A DNA stretch of 64,000 bases from JBEKCP01 sp049509515 (GCA_049509515.1 JBEKZV010000023.1:1-64000), one strand, 5' to 3'. Shown: positions 1-8,549, counted from the first letter of the stretch. Translations and numbers: made by a program. Notes: a model not told the origin generated them from the sequence alone.

Positions 1-273
1 TATGAGAATAGCGTGGAAGCAGGCAAGCTCCTTGCCCAGTGGGGGATCACCAAGATTGTCCTGGTTACCAGCGCAAGCCACATGAGGCGGGCCGAAGGCT
101 GCTTCCGCCGCCAAGGCTTGCAGGTAACGCCGTCCGCGTGCGATTTTCATGCGAGACGCTCGGCATGGTCGTTGAGCGATGTTCTGCCAAATACTCGTGC
201 GGGCGAACAAGTGCAGATTGCCGCCCACGAATGGCTGGGGATGGCCGGGTACTGGGTGCGGGGAAGGATGTGA
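1..273 (+). CDS. YdcF/DUF218-like protein, C-terminal fragment
   Basis: The reading frame is open from the first base, so only about 90 C-terminal residues are present. The stretch TSASHMRRA followed by a C-terminal HEWLG..YW motif is typical of the end of DUF218 (YdcF/SanA/ElyC) proteins, which are usually membrane-anchored and linked to envelope or polysaccharide metabolism; the exact reaction is not settled for most members. The N-terminal membrane segment expected for the family lies outside the window. Downstream is a spacer with a possible intron relic and then genes on the opposite strand. Family assignment is fairly good; function cannot be refined. Confidence 0.7.
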   Translation, partial: YENSVEAGKLLAQWGITKIVLVTSASHMRRAEGCFRRQGLQVTPSACDFHARRSAWSLSDVLPNTRAGEQVQIAAHEWLGMAGYWVRGRM

Positions 274-438
274 GCCCGTTCGCCGACCCTCGCACTCCGC
301 CCGGGTAGCCTCCTCGGCAGCGGTGTGTTGCGCTTCGCGCCGCTCGCCAACCCGCTGGCGATCCCGACAACTCTGTTGACGATCGCCATCTCATGTAATC
401 AGGGAAAGCTGACAAACAAGCCGAGCCTTAGCAATCTG

Positions 439-474
439 GAGGGCCGGATGCTTGGAAACTTGCACGTCCGGTTC
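439..474 (+). ncRNA. Possible group II intron domain V relic
   Basis: The 36 nt resemble bacterial group II intron domain V: a 5' GAG, a lower stem GCCGGA pairing with TCCGGT, a two-base bulge region, a GAAA tetraloop and a 3' GGTTC. The upper stem carries two T-T mismatches, so it looks decayed. No reverse transcriptase gene lies on either side; the YdcF-like gene ends at 273 and DUF5615 ends at 583. The rest of the 274-582 spacer shows no gene. This is recognised by pattern only; a chance hairpin cannot be excluded. Confidence 0.4.
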
Positions 475-582
475 GGCGTTGGGGCCGGGGTATCCGGCCT
501 TTGCCGCCGACGATCCCGGCTGTTTCCGGCCCTCAGGCACGGCCTCTGCGCTACCGCGGGGGCCTCTTCTCACGGAGCGGGA

Positions 583-933
583 CTATAGAGGGAGGGCGAA
601 AATCCTGTTGCGCCACTCCTCCGCTTCGCGAGCGGCCCAAACCAGGATCAACTCCTCAACGACGCGCGCGACCGGCATGTTCTGCGGAACGATCAGAACG
701 CCCGCGCTCGTCTCCGTTGCGATGAACTCGCGAAAATGCTTGGGCATCGTCTTCCGGTCGTGCGTCGCGAGCAGGCGACCCGCTCTGGCGGCCAATGCCA
801 ATACGTCTCGGTCGTGCAACCCGGGTAAGCCGCCCGCCTGGGCAGTTTGGAAGTCGATGCCCGGCTCACGACGCAGTGCAGCCTTGACGAGAATCTCGTT
901 CAGATCGGCATCGGCTTGGAAGCGGACTCTCAC
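583..933 (-). CDS. DUF5615 PIN-like protein (putative toxin)
   Basis: A 116-residue protein of the DUF5615 PIN-like (Mut7-C-like) family. It begins MRVRFQADADLNE, with the acidic pair near the N-terminus that is conserved in these proteins, and has a central LLATHDRKTMP motif in which the Asp belongs to the presumed nuclease site. The start is GTG and overlaps the TGA of the upstream DUF433 gene by 4 bases (GTGA), so translation is probably coupled. DUF433 and DUF5615 occur together so regularly that they are regarded as a toxin-antitoxin-like pair; toxicity and RNase activity are inferred, not shown. Confidence 0.85.
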   Translation of the reverse strand: MRVRFQADADLNEILVKAALRREPGIDFQTAQAGGLPGLHDRDVLALAARAGRLLATHDRKTMPKHFREFIATETSAGVLIVPQNMPVARVVEELILVWAAREAEEWRNRIFALPL

Positions 934-1250
934 GACACGGGCGTCTGCATTTGCCGGCGGGCCTCGGCCAGTTTGCGGGCGAAGTCCGGGTCATCGCTGC
1001 GCAGGGCTTCCCGCAACGCATCGAACTCCGCATCCGCCTGCTTCAGATAGGCGTCAATTTCCGGCCGATGGGCGAGGTAGTAGGCAATCGCCCCGTAAAC
1101 CTGTTCGAGCGTCAGCGCAGGAAAGCACTCGCTGGCGATGGCTTCCGGCGACAGTCCTTGCAGAAAGGCGAGCACGACGGAATCGAGCGACACGCGCGTG
1201 CCGCCGACCCAGTAGCCCCCATCATGTCTTTCGACGTAGATATTCTCCAT
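930..1250 (-). CDS. DUF433 protein (putative antitoxin)
   Basis: A 106-residue protein with the DUF433 helix-turn-helix-like fold: an N-terminal part ending in GGTRVSLDSVV, then a segment on Pro, Ala and Leu (FPALTLEQVYGAIAYYL). The ATG at 1250 is chosen over an in-frame start further upstream because AGGAG lies 6 bases before it and the extra upstream residues look non-coding. The remaining C-terminal 30 residues are charged and probably contact the DUF5615 partner. It is the first gene of the two-gene unit and by analogy with known pairs should neutralise the partner and bind its own promoter. Confidence 0.88.
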   Translation of the reverse strand: MENIYVERHDGGYWVGGTRVSLDSVVLAFLQGLSPEAIASECFPALTLEQVYGAIAYYLAHRPEIDAYLKQADAEFDALREALRSDDPDFARKLAEARRQMQTPVS

Positions 1251-1274
1251 CGCGAACTCCTCACTTATACCATG

Positions 1275-1301
1275 GCTATATCGCCGCGCGTAGGACGTCA
1301 A
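1275..1301 (-). promoter_or_regulatory. Possible promoter of the DUF433-DUF5615 pair
   Basis: On the minus strand TTGACG (1301-1296) and TATAGC (1280-1275) are 15 bases apart, ahead of the AGGAG and ATG at 1250. The spacing is shorter than ideal, so the call is tentative. Confidence 0.3.
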
Positions 1302-1325
1302 GGCGTGAAGTGGTCAGAACAACTG

Positions 1326-1637
1326 TTCCCTCTCCCCTTGCGGGAGAGGCGCCCGAGGTGAGGGCTCTTTCCCTCCGCCTTCATCCTCTATCCTTCATCC
1401 TTGATTTTGCCGGGGGTGAGGGCTTGTTTGCTCCCCTCGCCCGCTATTGGGAGAGGGGCAGGGGGTGAGGGTGGGTCAGGGTGAGGGCAATGGCAAGAAC
1501 TCCCCTCTCCCTCCGGGAGAGGGGCAGGGGGTGAGGGCTTCGTGCGTCACGTCACGAATTATCGACGATTCCTCGCAAGTTCCCCTCACCCCCGGGCACC
1601 GTGCGCAGCATGGTCGCTCCCGGAGGGAGAGGGGGAC
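1326..1637. repeat. Cluster of GGGAGAGG / GTGAGGG repeats with heptamers
   Basis: The spacer of about 430 bases between DUF433 and the radical SAM gene has no gene. It holds four variants of one unit: an inverted pair of CTCTCCC and GGGAGAGG followed by GGTGAGGG, at about 1327, 1430, 1503 and 1583. Between them, three CATCCTT-type heptamers lie at 1382-1402, and a box reading ACCGTGCGCAGCATGGT lies at 1598-1614. The same heptamers and box recur elsewhere in the window. This is a mosaic of short intergenic repeats. Confidence 0.75.
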
Positions 1638-1685
1638 CTTACTGTTACCTTTCCAGATAGTCCCTGACCGCAGGGGCCTTGAAAG

Positions 1686-3029
1686 TCATGCCCACACGCC
1701 GGCGATGGGCGTCTTGCAGAACTCGCACTGGCCGCCGGCCAAGTGCATCTCGGTCACGCTGAAACCGGTCCGCCGGATCACCGCCCTGCCGCAGCCGGGA
1801 CAGAAGGTCGTCCCCGCGTCCTCCACGTCGAGACAATTCCCCACGTAGACGTAACGGAGCCCTTCCTCGCGGGCGATGGACCGCGCCTCCACGAGCACGT
1901 CCTTCGGCGTCTCTTGCAGTTGGGTCAGCTTGTGGTTCGGCATGAAGCGCGAGAAGTGCAGCGGGCAATCCGGCCCGAGCTTGTCCACCAGCCAGCGGCA
2001 CATGCGGCGGACGGTCTCCAGGTCGTCGGTATAGGTCGGCACCATCAGGTTGATGACCTCGAACCACACGCCCTCGCGGCGGAGCCGCTGGAGCGTGGCC
2101 AGCACCGGGGCGAGCTTCCCGGAATTCAGCCGCGAGTAGGTGTCGTCGCTGAAGCCCTTCAGGTCGACGTGGGCCCCGTCGATCACCCGGCACAGCTCGG
2201 CCAGCGGCTCCTGCTGGATGTAGCCGCAAGTGACCCAGATGTTGCGGAGATTCTTGGCCCGCGCCGCCCGCGCCGTGTCGATCATGTACTCGAACCACAC
2301 GCTCGGCTCCGAGTAGGTGTAGGCGATCGAGCGGCACTCGAAATACCCGGCCATTTCGACCATGGCGTCCGGGAAGATGCTCATGCGGTCGATGTCCCGG
2401 GCCGTGGCGAACTGGAGGTGCCGGGCGTCGGGCTCCACCGCGGGGCCGCGCGGGTCCTTCAGCTCTTCCGGGCTCCGCTGCGAGAGATACCAGTTCTGGC
2501 AGTTCAGACAGCGGAACCCGCAGCCGGTGGTGGCGAACGAGTAGGAAAAACTCCCCGGCAGGAAGTGATAGAGCGGCTTCTTCTCGATCGGATCGGGTTG
2601 GGGCATCGTGGGATTGCCGTAGGCCAGCGTGTACAGCGTGCCGTCCTTGTTCACCCGGTCGCGGCAGCGGCTGCGGTCCTCGGGCGCCAGCAGGCACTCG
2701 TTGGGGCACAGCTTGCACTGGACGTTGCGGCCGAGCTTCAGGTAATGGCGGGCCTCGCGGACCCAGCCCCGCTTCTGCCAGAGTTCCCAGAGCCGGCCGG
2801 TGGGGGCGTCGTGCGGGAAGATCTCCGCGGCGGTCGCCGCCCGGCCGCGGCTGGAGAAATACCACCCCAGGGCCGTGACGCCGCCGGCGGAGGCCAGCCC
2901 GGCCGCCCCGTACCGCAGCACCTGCCGCCGCGAGATGCGGGCCGCCGAAACGGGGGCGGTCCCGCTTACGTCGCATGAAGACGGCGCTCCCGCCGGCCCG
3001 TTCATCGGCCCCTGCGGCGCGTGATCCAT
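1686..3029 (-). CDS. Tat-signal radical SAM protein, AmrS-like (AmmeMemoRadiSam)
   Basis: A 447-residue radical SAM enzyme of the AmmeMemoRadiSam (AmrS) family. The [4Fe-4S] site is CGFRCLNC (C170, C174, C177, spacing CX3CX2C), preceded by a second Cys set (CKLCPNEC, about 105-112) usual in the family. The ATG at 3029 is preceded by GGAGGT. Residues 32-60 read SRRQVLRYGAAGLASAGG, a twin-arginine signal with a hydrophobic core, so export or membrane tethering is predicted, which is odd for a SAM-dependent enzyme and makes the protein longer than cytoplasmic AmrS proteins (about 330-350). It overlaps the small membrane protein gene by 28 bases and forms an operon with the spermidine-synthase-like gene. 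The substrate is unknown. Confidence 0.88.
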   Translation of the reverse strand: MDHAPQGPMNGPAGAPSSCDVSGTAPVSAARISRRQVLRYGAAGLASAGGVTALGWYFSSRGRAATAAEIFPHDAPTGRLWELWQKRGWVREARHYLKLGRNVQCKLCPNECLLAPEDRSRCRDRVNKDGTLYTLAYGNPTMPQPDPIEKKPLYHFLPGSFSYSFATTGCGFRCLNCQNWYLSQRSPEELKDPRGPAVEPDARHLQFATARDIDRMSIFPDAMVEMAGYFECRSIAYTYSEPSVWFEYMIDTARAARAKNLRNIWVTCGYIQQEPLAELCRVIDGAHVDLKGFSDDTYSRLNSGKLAPVLATLQRLRREGVWFEVINLMVPTYTDDLETVRRMCRWLVDKLGPDCPLHFSRFMPNHKLTQLQETPKDVLVEARSIAREEGLRYVYVGNCLDVEDAGTTFCPGCGRAVIRRTGFSVTEMHLAGGQCEFCKTPIAGVWA

Positions 3030-3271
3030 CCCCACCTCCTCAGTGCGAAGTACGTGGTGATCGATGTGTGAATCAGAAAAGCGGCCACCAGCGGCCAGTC
3101 GAAGACCCGATGAATCTTGAGGGCCTGCCGGTAGTCGATCAGGTCGTCGAAACCGAGCATGCCGCACAGGGCAAAACCCGTCAATATATATAATATCATA
3201 AGCGGCAGCAGCAGCCAACCGCTCAGCCGGGCGGTCTTGACGAGGTAGTAATGGGCGGTGCGCTTGGCCAT
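3002..3271 (-). CDS. Small two-helix membrane protein, cytochrome b-like
   Basis: An 89-residue protein with two predicted transmembrane helices (about 14-38 and 57-78). The second region, IHRVFDWPLVAAFLIHT, has two His residues 14 apart around the helix, as in haem-binding cytochrome b561 or succinate dehydrogenase anchor proteins; haem binding is inferred from this alone. The ATG at 3271 starts just before the basic MAKRTAHYY stretch; upstream in-frame codons fall in a repeat. It lies between the spermidine-synthase-like gene and the radical SAM gene and overlaps the latter by 28 bases, so it may be an electron carrier or anchor for the exported radical SAM protein. Confidence 0.7.
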   Translation of the reverse strand: MAKRTAHYYLVKTARLSGWLLLPLMILYILTGFALCGMLGFDDLIDYRQALKIHRVFDWPLVAAFLIHTSITTYFALRRWGWITRRRGR

Positions 3272-3289
3272 GAGTGGTGGCTGGTCGAG

Positions 3290-3420
3290 AGTGACTTGTG
3301 ACGAGTGGCTAGTGGCAGGTGCCTGGCGGTCGTCCGTTTTCAAGCTGGGTACCATGCCCACGCTTGCGTGGCATGGCACTGGGCTGTCCATCAGCCACCA
3401 GCCACTCGTCACTCGCCACT
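3290..3420. repeat. Nested hairpin repeat
   Basis: An imperfect 27-bp inverted repeat (3290-3316 against 3394-3420, four mismatches) encloses a second hairpin whose arms are CCATGCCCACGC (3352-3363) and GCGTGGCATGG (3366-3376). It fills the spacer between the spermidine-synthase-like gene and the small membrane protein gene. Similar compound hairpins occur across the window. Confidence 0.75.
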
Positions 3421-5569
3421 ACCTTGATGTTACCGCCAAAAGGGCGGCGCTCCAAATGGCCAGGCCCGCCGTCAGCAGGCAAACGGTGGCCACGCCCAGC
3501 AGGGGGATCAGCAGGGTGCTAACCAACAGGGCCCCCAGGCACGCCCCGATGTAGTCGGCCGTGTAGAGCCGGGAGGCGGTGGCGGCCACGCCTTGGAAGT
3601 CGAGTTTCGCCGCCAAGGGGAAGGCCATGCCCACCAGGACCGCCAGCAGGAGGGCCAGCAGCGGGACGGCGACCTGGGAGGCCGCCGGGGTCATCTCGGG
3701 CGCCAGCCGCCCGAGGCCCACGAGCGCCAACGGCAGGCCCGCCGCGTAGACGGCCATGGCCGCCAACAGCCAGGCCAAGGCCGGGCGACCGCGCCGCGGC
3801 AGGGCCCGGTTCATCGCCAGCGAGCCGAGGCCGAGCCCCAGCATGAACATGGTCACGATCAGCCCCATTTGGCGATACACGCTCCCGTAGAGGATTTGAA
3901 AGCCGACCAGGAGCACCACTTCCAGGGCCGAGGCGGCCAGCCCCGTGGCGAATACCGCCAGGGGCACCGGCCGCAGCCGCACCAGGTACACGGCCAGCAG
4001 GACCAAGAGCGCCGCCTCGAACAGCCCGAAGCGGACGCGGAACTGGCTCATCCAGTAGCGGAGCTGGTAATAGTAGAGAATCGGGCTGAAGTCGCGATTC
4101 ACCGGACCGTCGGCCGCCAGGGCCCGTTGGAGGCCGGCCATCCGGCCCGGCGCCAGCATGGCGGCCAGGTACGCCCGGTTGACCCACCGCGTGGGGATAC
4201 CGGCCTCGTCGAGCCGCCCCGCCACGTCGCTGGTGAGTTCCCCGTCGGAGGCCAGCAGGTATATCTTGCCCCCGGGGATCATGAGCACGCTGGCAAAGAC
4301 CTCGCGGAGCGTCCGGTGCAGAGTGGCCAGCACTTGGGCCATCTCCGGGCTCAGGTAGCCTTCGTATTCATGCGCCAGGGCGATGGACATCACGCCCCCC
4401 GGCGGCATCGCGCGGCGGACCTCCGCGAAGAACTCCCGCGTGTAGAAGCGGTTGATCTGCGAGGTGGACGGGTCGGGCACGTCGAGGATCACCACCTCGT
4501 ATTGCCCGCGGCTCAGCTTGACGTGCAGCCGGCCGTCGCCGGGAAAGACGTGGATCCGCGGATCGTCGAGCCGCTCGGGCAACAGGCGGCGGGCGACCTC
4601 GATCACCCGCGGGTCCAGCTCCACGTCGTCCACCGCTGCGACGGGGTACTTGAGGATTTCCCGCGCGGTGCCCGAGATGCCGCCGGAGACCAGCAGCACC
4701 CGCCGGGCGTGCGGCCGCTGGGCCATGGCGTAGTGTACGGTTTCCTCGACGCGCTCGAGGTTATCGGTCGAGAACAGCTCGACGCCGTTCTCCAGGAACC
4801 GGTACTGGCCGGCGGCACGGGTGACCACCAGGTTGCCGTAGGGCGAATGGCCCCGGTCGACGACCCGCTGGCCGGGGTAGCGGATGGCCGTGGAGACGGC
4901 GTCCAGATCGCATACCGCGGTGAGGGTGATCCCCACGGCGGCCAGGGCCGCCAGGGCGGCCAGCGTCCGCCAGCGGCCCGCGGCGGCCGCCACCATGCCC
5001 GCCGCGGCCAAGTTCAAGATCGCCGGGACATACAAGATGCCGAAATGGCTCAGCCGCTCGACCAGCACGAAGCTGAACAGTGCCCCGCCGAGCACCGAGC
5101 CGAGATTATCCAGGAAGTACACCCGGCCGATGCCCGCCGCATCCCGCCGCCCGCTTAGCACCTGCGAGGCGAGCGTGAGGAGGTAACCGAGCGCCAGGCA
5201 GTAGGGGGCCAGGAGCACGAAGCTGCTGATGACCGTGTCGGTCACGCCGATCTCCGCCCCGCGGACGAACACCACGTCGCGGAGCGTCCGCAGCAGGAAG
5301 ACTTGGGCGGGGGGCAGCACCGCCAACAGGGCTTGGGCCGCCACCAGAACCACGAGCGGCCGGCGGAGCCCCGCGGCGGTTCGGCCCAGGGCCGAGCCCA
5401 GGCCGGCCAGGAGCATCCAGTTCCCCAGGACGATGCCCAGCACGAGCTCGTTGCCGGCCAGGGCGCCGAGCAGCTCGCGCATCAGCGTCACCTGCGTCAG
5501 GAAGGCGGAGACGCCCAGGCAGGCGATGGCCGCCGGGACGGCGCAGCGCCGCAAGGACCGCCAACCCAC
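3419..5569 (-). CDS. Membrane-embedded spermidine synthase-like protein
   Basis: About 716 residues in three parts: some six N-terminal transmembrane helices, a soluble spermidine synthase-like Rossmann domain in the middle (acidic loop AVDDVELDPRVIEVARR, then FPGDGRLHV and VVILDVPDPST), and a second block of helices to the C-terminus. The fold implies binding of SAM or decarboxylated SAM and an amine. The frame stays open to an ATG at 5668, but that extension is encoded by an AT-richer stretch resembling intergenic repeat sequence, so the GTG at 5569, just before the first conserved helix, is preferred. It is first in an operon with the small membrane protein and the Tat-signal radical SAM gene. 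Substrate unknown. Confidence 0.85.
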   Translation of the reverse strand: MGWRSLRRCAVPAAIACLGVSAFLTQVTLMRELLGALAGNELVLGIVLGNWMLLAGLGSALGRTAAGLRRPLVVLVAAQALLAVLPPAQVFLLRTLRDVVFVRGAEIGVTDTVISSFVLLAPYCLALGYLLTLASQVLSGRRDAAGIGRVYFLDNLGSVLGGALFSFVLVERLSHFGILYVPAILNLAAAGMVAAAAGRWRTLAALAALAAVGITLTAVCDLDAVSTAIRYPGQRVVDRGHSPYGNLVVTRAAGQYRFLENGVELFSTDNLERVEETVHYAMAQRPHARRVLLVSGGISGTAREILKYPVAAVDDVELDPRVIEVARRLLPERLDDPRIHVFPGDGRLHVKLSRGQYEVVILDVPDPSTSQINRFYTREFFAEVRRAMPPGGVMSIALAHEYEGYLSPEMAQVLATLHRTLREVFASVLMIPGGKIYLLASDGELTSDVAGRLDEAGIPTRWVNRAYLAAMLAPGRMAGLQRALAADGPVNRDFSPILYYYQLRYWMSQFRVRFGLFEAALLVLLAVYLVRLRPVPLAVFATGLAASALEVVLLVGFQILYGSVYRQMGLIVTMFMLGLGLGSLAMNRALPRRGRPALAWLLAAMAVYAAGLPLALVGLGRLAPEMTPAASQVAVPLLALLLAVLVGMAFPLAAKLDFQGVAATASRLYTADYIGACLGALLVSTLLIPLLGVATVCLLTAGLAIWSAALLAVTSR

Positions 5570-5766
5570 GGCGGAAATTCGAAATCCGAATCTCAAAATC
5601 CGAAACAGAACCAAAATACAAAGCCCAAGTGTTCCAAACGAGGCATTCAAGCGCCTGCGGGACTCCACCCGCGGGCGCGGCTCAGTTCGGGGCCGGTGCT
5701 TCCGTCATTGGTAGTTCGGTAATTTGAAATTATCTCGGACGATGCGGTCGCCCACCCCGCTTGGCG

Positions 5767-7704
5767 CTAGAAGCCTTCCTTCGGGTGCATGTTGCGGAGC
5801 ATTTGACGGCAGCGGTCGCGGATCTCGGCGGCGAAGCTGCGGGCTTCCGCGTCACCGGTGTCCTGCAACAAAATCTCCTGCCGGAGGGCCTTGACGTACT
5901 GGCGGCAACGGGAGACCCTCTCGTCCTGCTGGTTGCCGAGGTCGCGAATCCCGGCGATACCGGCAACTTCCACGTACTGGTCCTGTTTGACCAGGGCGAT
6001 GAGCTCGGGTATCCGGTCCTTCCAGTAGGCCTCCGAGCCGGGGCCCTCGAACCGGTGCCGGCCGATGTCGGCGTTGAGCCGCTGGATGTGGAGCATGGCC
6101 TTTTCGGCCAGCGGCCTGACCGCGGGACTCCTGGCCGACTCCCGTTGGCAGAACGCGGCCATGCCGGCGCCCCACTGGCGGTACTCGCGCAGGCGGTCGT
6201 GGACGGCGTGAACGAAGTACCACATTTCCTCTACCGCCTGGATGAGGTGGGCCTTGGTCTTCTCGTCCAGCGGCTCGAAGCCCCCGCCCGGCAGCTTCTT
6301 GAACTGCCGCGTAATCGGGGCGATGTGGTCGTTCCACAGGCCGCAGGTGGCGTAGGAAAGGATCGGGCGGTCGCCGCCGGCCGGCTGCGGCTTGACGCCG
6401 GCCAGATCGAGTACGTACTGGCAGGGCCCGGTGCCCAACGTCTCCCGCATGAGGTCGACCGGCGTGAAGACGGTAAGCGGCGTGGCCGGGACCCGGCCGA
6501 GCGGGTAGATGATGACCCGCTCGTAGACGTTGGGCGGGGTTGCGTCCGGGGCGTTCCGGCCGGCCTTCGCGACCTCCGGCTTGCTCCGCCGCTGCCTGTT
6601 GCGCGCGGCCTTGTCGGCGTAGAGGCACAAGCGGACCTCGTCGCCCTTCAGTACGGCCGGATAGATGAAGAAGCTCGCCAGCGACTCCTGCCAGATCTGC
6701 GGCGCGTTCTCGTCGCCGCGTTCCCACCACTTTTCGGGTCGCGGGTTGCTCGTGGCGGCGGCGAAGCGGGCGTCCAAGGCGTCGGTGCCCCGCTCCCACC
6801 ACCGGTCGGTCCGCGGACTGCTGGTGCTCTGAAACTCGAACGACTGGCTGCGCGTGGGCCAGTCTTCCAGGCGCTTCCCCTCGGCCACGATGAAGTCGCC
6901 ACGCCACTTGGCTTCGAAGGGCCGCTTCCAGGCGATTGTCGCGGGCGCGTAGGCCGGCAAGCCGCCGGCGTCCTGGTCGTGCCAGATGCCCTTGTGCTCG
7001 AGGATGCCGACGTACACCGGCTTGTTCTGGAACTCGATCCGCGCCGCGGAGACGCGGCGGGCCTTGCCCGCGCCGGCGAAGACGAGGTCGACTTCCGGGT
7101 CGGGGCCTTCCCTGACGACTTTGCGGCCGGATGCCATATCACTTCCGCGAGCGGGCAACTTCAGGTTGCCCGGCCAGATGCACATCACAATGCTGTCGCC
7201 GCCCTCGATGAACTGCAAAAGGAAGTTCTCCGCCGGCACGCTCAGGGTGGCCGCGGCGAACCGCACCGGGTCGAAGACCACGTCGTCGGCGAAGAAGTCG
7301 GGCAGGGCGACGTACCGCGCGCCCGCCCGCACCTCGACGCTGGCCGCGTTCTTGCCGGGGTTGACCTTGACGAACACGCCCGCGCCAAGCGTGATCTCCG
7401 CCTGGGCGACTCCCGCGGTGACGCGGAGGACGCCCTGGCCGGCCTCGTCCTCCACGACCTCGGCCTTGCTGATGGGGGGGCTGTGGGCCGCGCCGGGTCC
7501 CTGGATGGCGATCTCCGCGCGTTTGGCGATGCCGGCAGACTTGAAATGCAACACCACCGTCGGCTGACCGGGCGCGGCCGTGACGCGGAGCGATTGATTC
7601 TCCAGCGACGCTCCGCTGTCGCCCGCCTGTTGCGCTTCGGCCCGCGCAGCCAGCGAACAGTTCCAAAACGCCGCTACCGCAACAAGCAATTTAATCCGCT
7701 CCAT
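5767..7704 (-). CDS. Secreted protein of unknown function
   Basis: A 645-residue protein with a clear signal peptide (KLLVAVAAFWNCSLAARA, cleavage probably after ARA). I do not recognise a catalytic motif. The first 170 residues look beta-rich, the middle contains several Trp-rich segments (ERWWERGTD-type and KWWERGDEN-type repeats near 300-350), and the last 200 residues are helical and charged with a coiled-coil tendency. The ATG at 7704 is preceded by AGGGGA. It is transcribed alone; its neighbours are the spermidine-synthase-like gene downstream and a relic-bearing spacer upstream. The composition fits an exported planctomycete protein, perhaps acting on polysaccharide, but that is only a guess. 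Confidence 0.8.
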   Translation of the reverse strand: MERIKLLVAVAAFWNCSLAARAEAQQAGDSGASLENQSLRVTAAPGQPTVVLHFKSAGIAKRAEIAIQGPGAAHSPPISKAEVVEDEAGQGVLRVTAGVAQAEITLGAGVFVKVNPGKNAASVEVRAGARYVALPDFFADDVVFDPVRFAAATLSVPAENFLLQFIEGGDSIVMCIWPGNLKLPARGSDMASGRKVVREGPDPEVDLVFAGAGKARRVSAARIEFQNKPVYVGILEHKGIWHDQDAGGLPAYAPATIAWKRPFEAKWRGDFIVAEGKRLEDWPTRSQSFEFQSTSSPRTDRWWERGTDALDARFAAATSNPRPEKWWERGDENAPQIWQESLASFFIYPAVLKGDEVRLCLYADKAARNRQRRSKPEVAKAGRNAPDATPPNVYERVIIYPLGRVPATPLTVFTPVDLMRETLGTGPCQYVLDLAGVKPQPAGGDRPILSYATCGLWNDHIAPITRQFKKLPGGGFEPLDEKTKAHLIQAVEEMWYFVHAVHDRLREYRQWGAGMAAFCQRESARSPAVRPLAEKAMLHIQRLNADIGRHRFEGPGSEAYWKDRIPELIALVKQDQYVEVAGIAGIRDLGNQQDERVSRCRQYVKALRQEILLQDTGDAEARSFAAEIRDRCRQMLRNMHPKEGF

Positions 7705-7873
7705 GGCGTGTCCCCTGGAATGTCCGTGTGTGCATCCGGGCCGTACCGTCGGCCCCGGCCGGCCTACGCTCGCAGCCGCCGAGCAACTCTTATTGTCGTG
7801 TGTGGCAAGCGCAAGTCAACACGGCTTCGACGAAGAGAATCGGGGGCGAGCGTGGCGAAGATGGCCGTTAGGG

Positions 7874-7907
7874 GATCGGGGACGTTGCGAGATCGGGGAC
7901 GTTGCGA
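7874..7907. repeat. Two tandem 17-bp repeats
   Basis: GATCGGGGACGTTGCGA occurs twice head to tail (7874-7890, 7891-7907) in the spacer upstream of the secreted protein gene. No function is evident. Confidence 0.85.
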
Positions 7908-7951
7908 CTGGGCATGTCGTCAAACTGCGGCTAGCGGCAGATCGAAAATGA

Positions 7952-8152
7952 GCCTGGCGCGAGAAGCCCGATGGAGTCCGCGGGCTGGTGGCCGGCGCCG
8001 CCGGCACATTCGATTGGCAGCGGCACTTCATCCTTGTCGACGACGCGGCCGGCTCCGACTCAGGCTATCCCGGCAGCGTGCTGCCCAAAGACGGCCGGGT
8101 TCTCACGGTGTACTACGCCGTCGGCAGTCATCATCGCTACGTGTGCGCCGAA
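7952..8152 (+). pseudogene. C-terminal relic of a sialidase-like (BNR-repeat) gene
   Basis: The frame is closed upstream by a TGA at 7949-7951. The translated text contains FDWQRHFILVDD, then GSDSGYPGSVLPKDGRVLT and VYYAVG, which matches the last propeller blade of secreted sialidase-like or BNR-repeat proteins (GYPGS followed by DGR/T and TVYY). About 67 residues are left, there is no start or upstream domain, and the frame runs on into unrelated sequence after 8152, so this is taken as a gene remnant. The rest of 7705-8327 has no other gene that I can support. Confidence 0.5.
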
Positions 8153-8327
8153 CGGGGACGCGGCCGCGAAGTTGAGGAATGCGGCCCGCATCACAGCCAC
8201 AGCGGTCTGCTAATCCATTTCTTGCACGGCGCTAATATTGCTCCAACACGTCCCGCTATAGTTGGTAGTGGGGAGCGACGTCGGGGCCACTCCGGCTCAT
8301 CCACGACTACAGTCGGGGGAGCGAGTC

Positions 8328-8549
8328 ATGACCGGGAGTATCCGTGCACAGCCTCCAGATCGTGGCCCCGCGTTATCCAGCGCGAGGCGTCGCGGGGCGA
8401 TGCCGCCTTCGCGCCGCGCGATCAGCGATCTGCTGGAATGGATCGACGAAGCCCAGACCGCCCAGCGAACATGGGCGCGCAACGCTCTGCTAGTAGTCGG
8501 CACGATTGCCGTTCTCCTGTGGCTGGCGCTGAGACTTGGTCTGCGGTAG
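8328..8549 (+). CDS. Small single-pass membrane protein, hypothetical
   Basis: A possible 73-residue protein. The first 50 residues are soluble and basic (SSARRRGAMPPSRRAISDLLEW), then an amphipathic linker leads to one C-terminal transmembrane helix (ALLVVGTIAVLLWLALRLGL). The ATG at 8328 follows GGGGGAG at a suitable distance. No family is recognised, and the protein could be spurious in this GC-rich spacer; the clean helix at the end is the main argument that it is real. Confidence 0.4.
   Translation: MTGSIRAQPPDRGPALSSARRRGAMPPSRRAISDLLEWIDEAQTAQRTWARNALLVVGTIAVLLWLALRLGLR

Noticed and set aside
3593..5158. Long open frames opposite the spermidine-synthase-like gene and similar ones opposite other genes
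   Set aside because: They are Arg/Gly/Pro-rich with no domain or ribosome site and arise from GC-rich codon use on the real strand.
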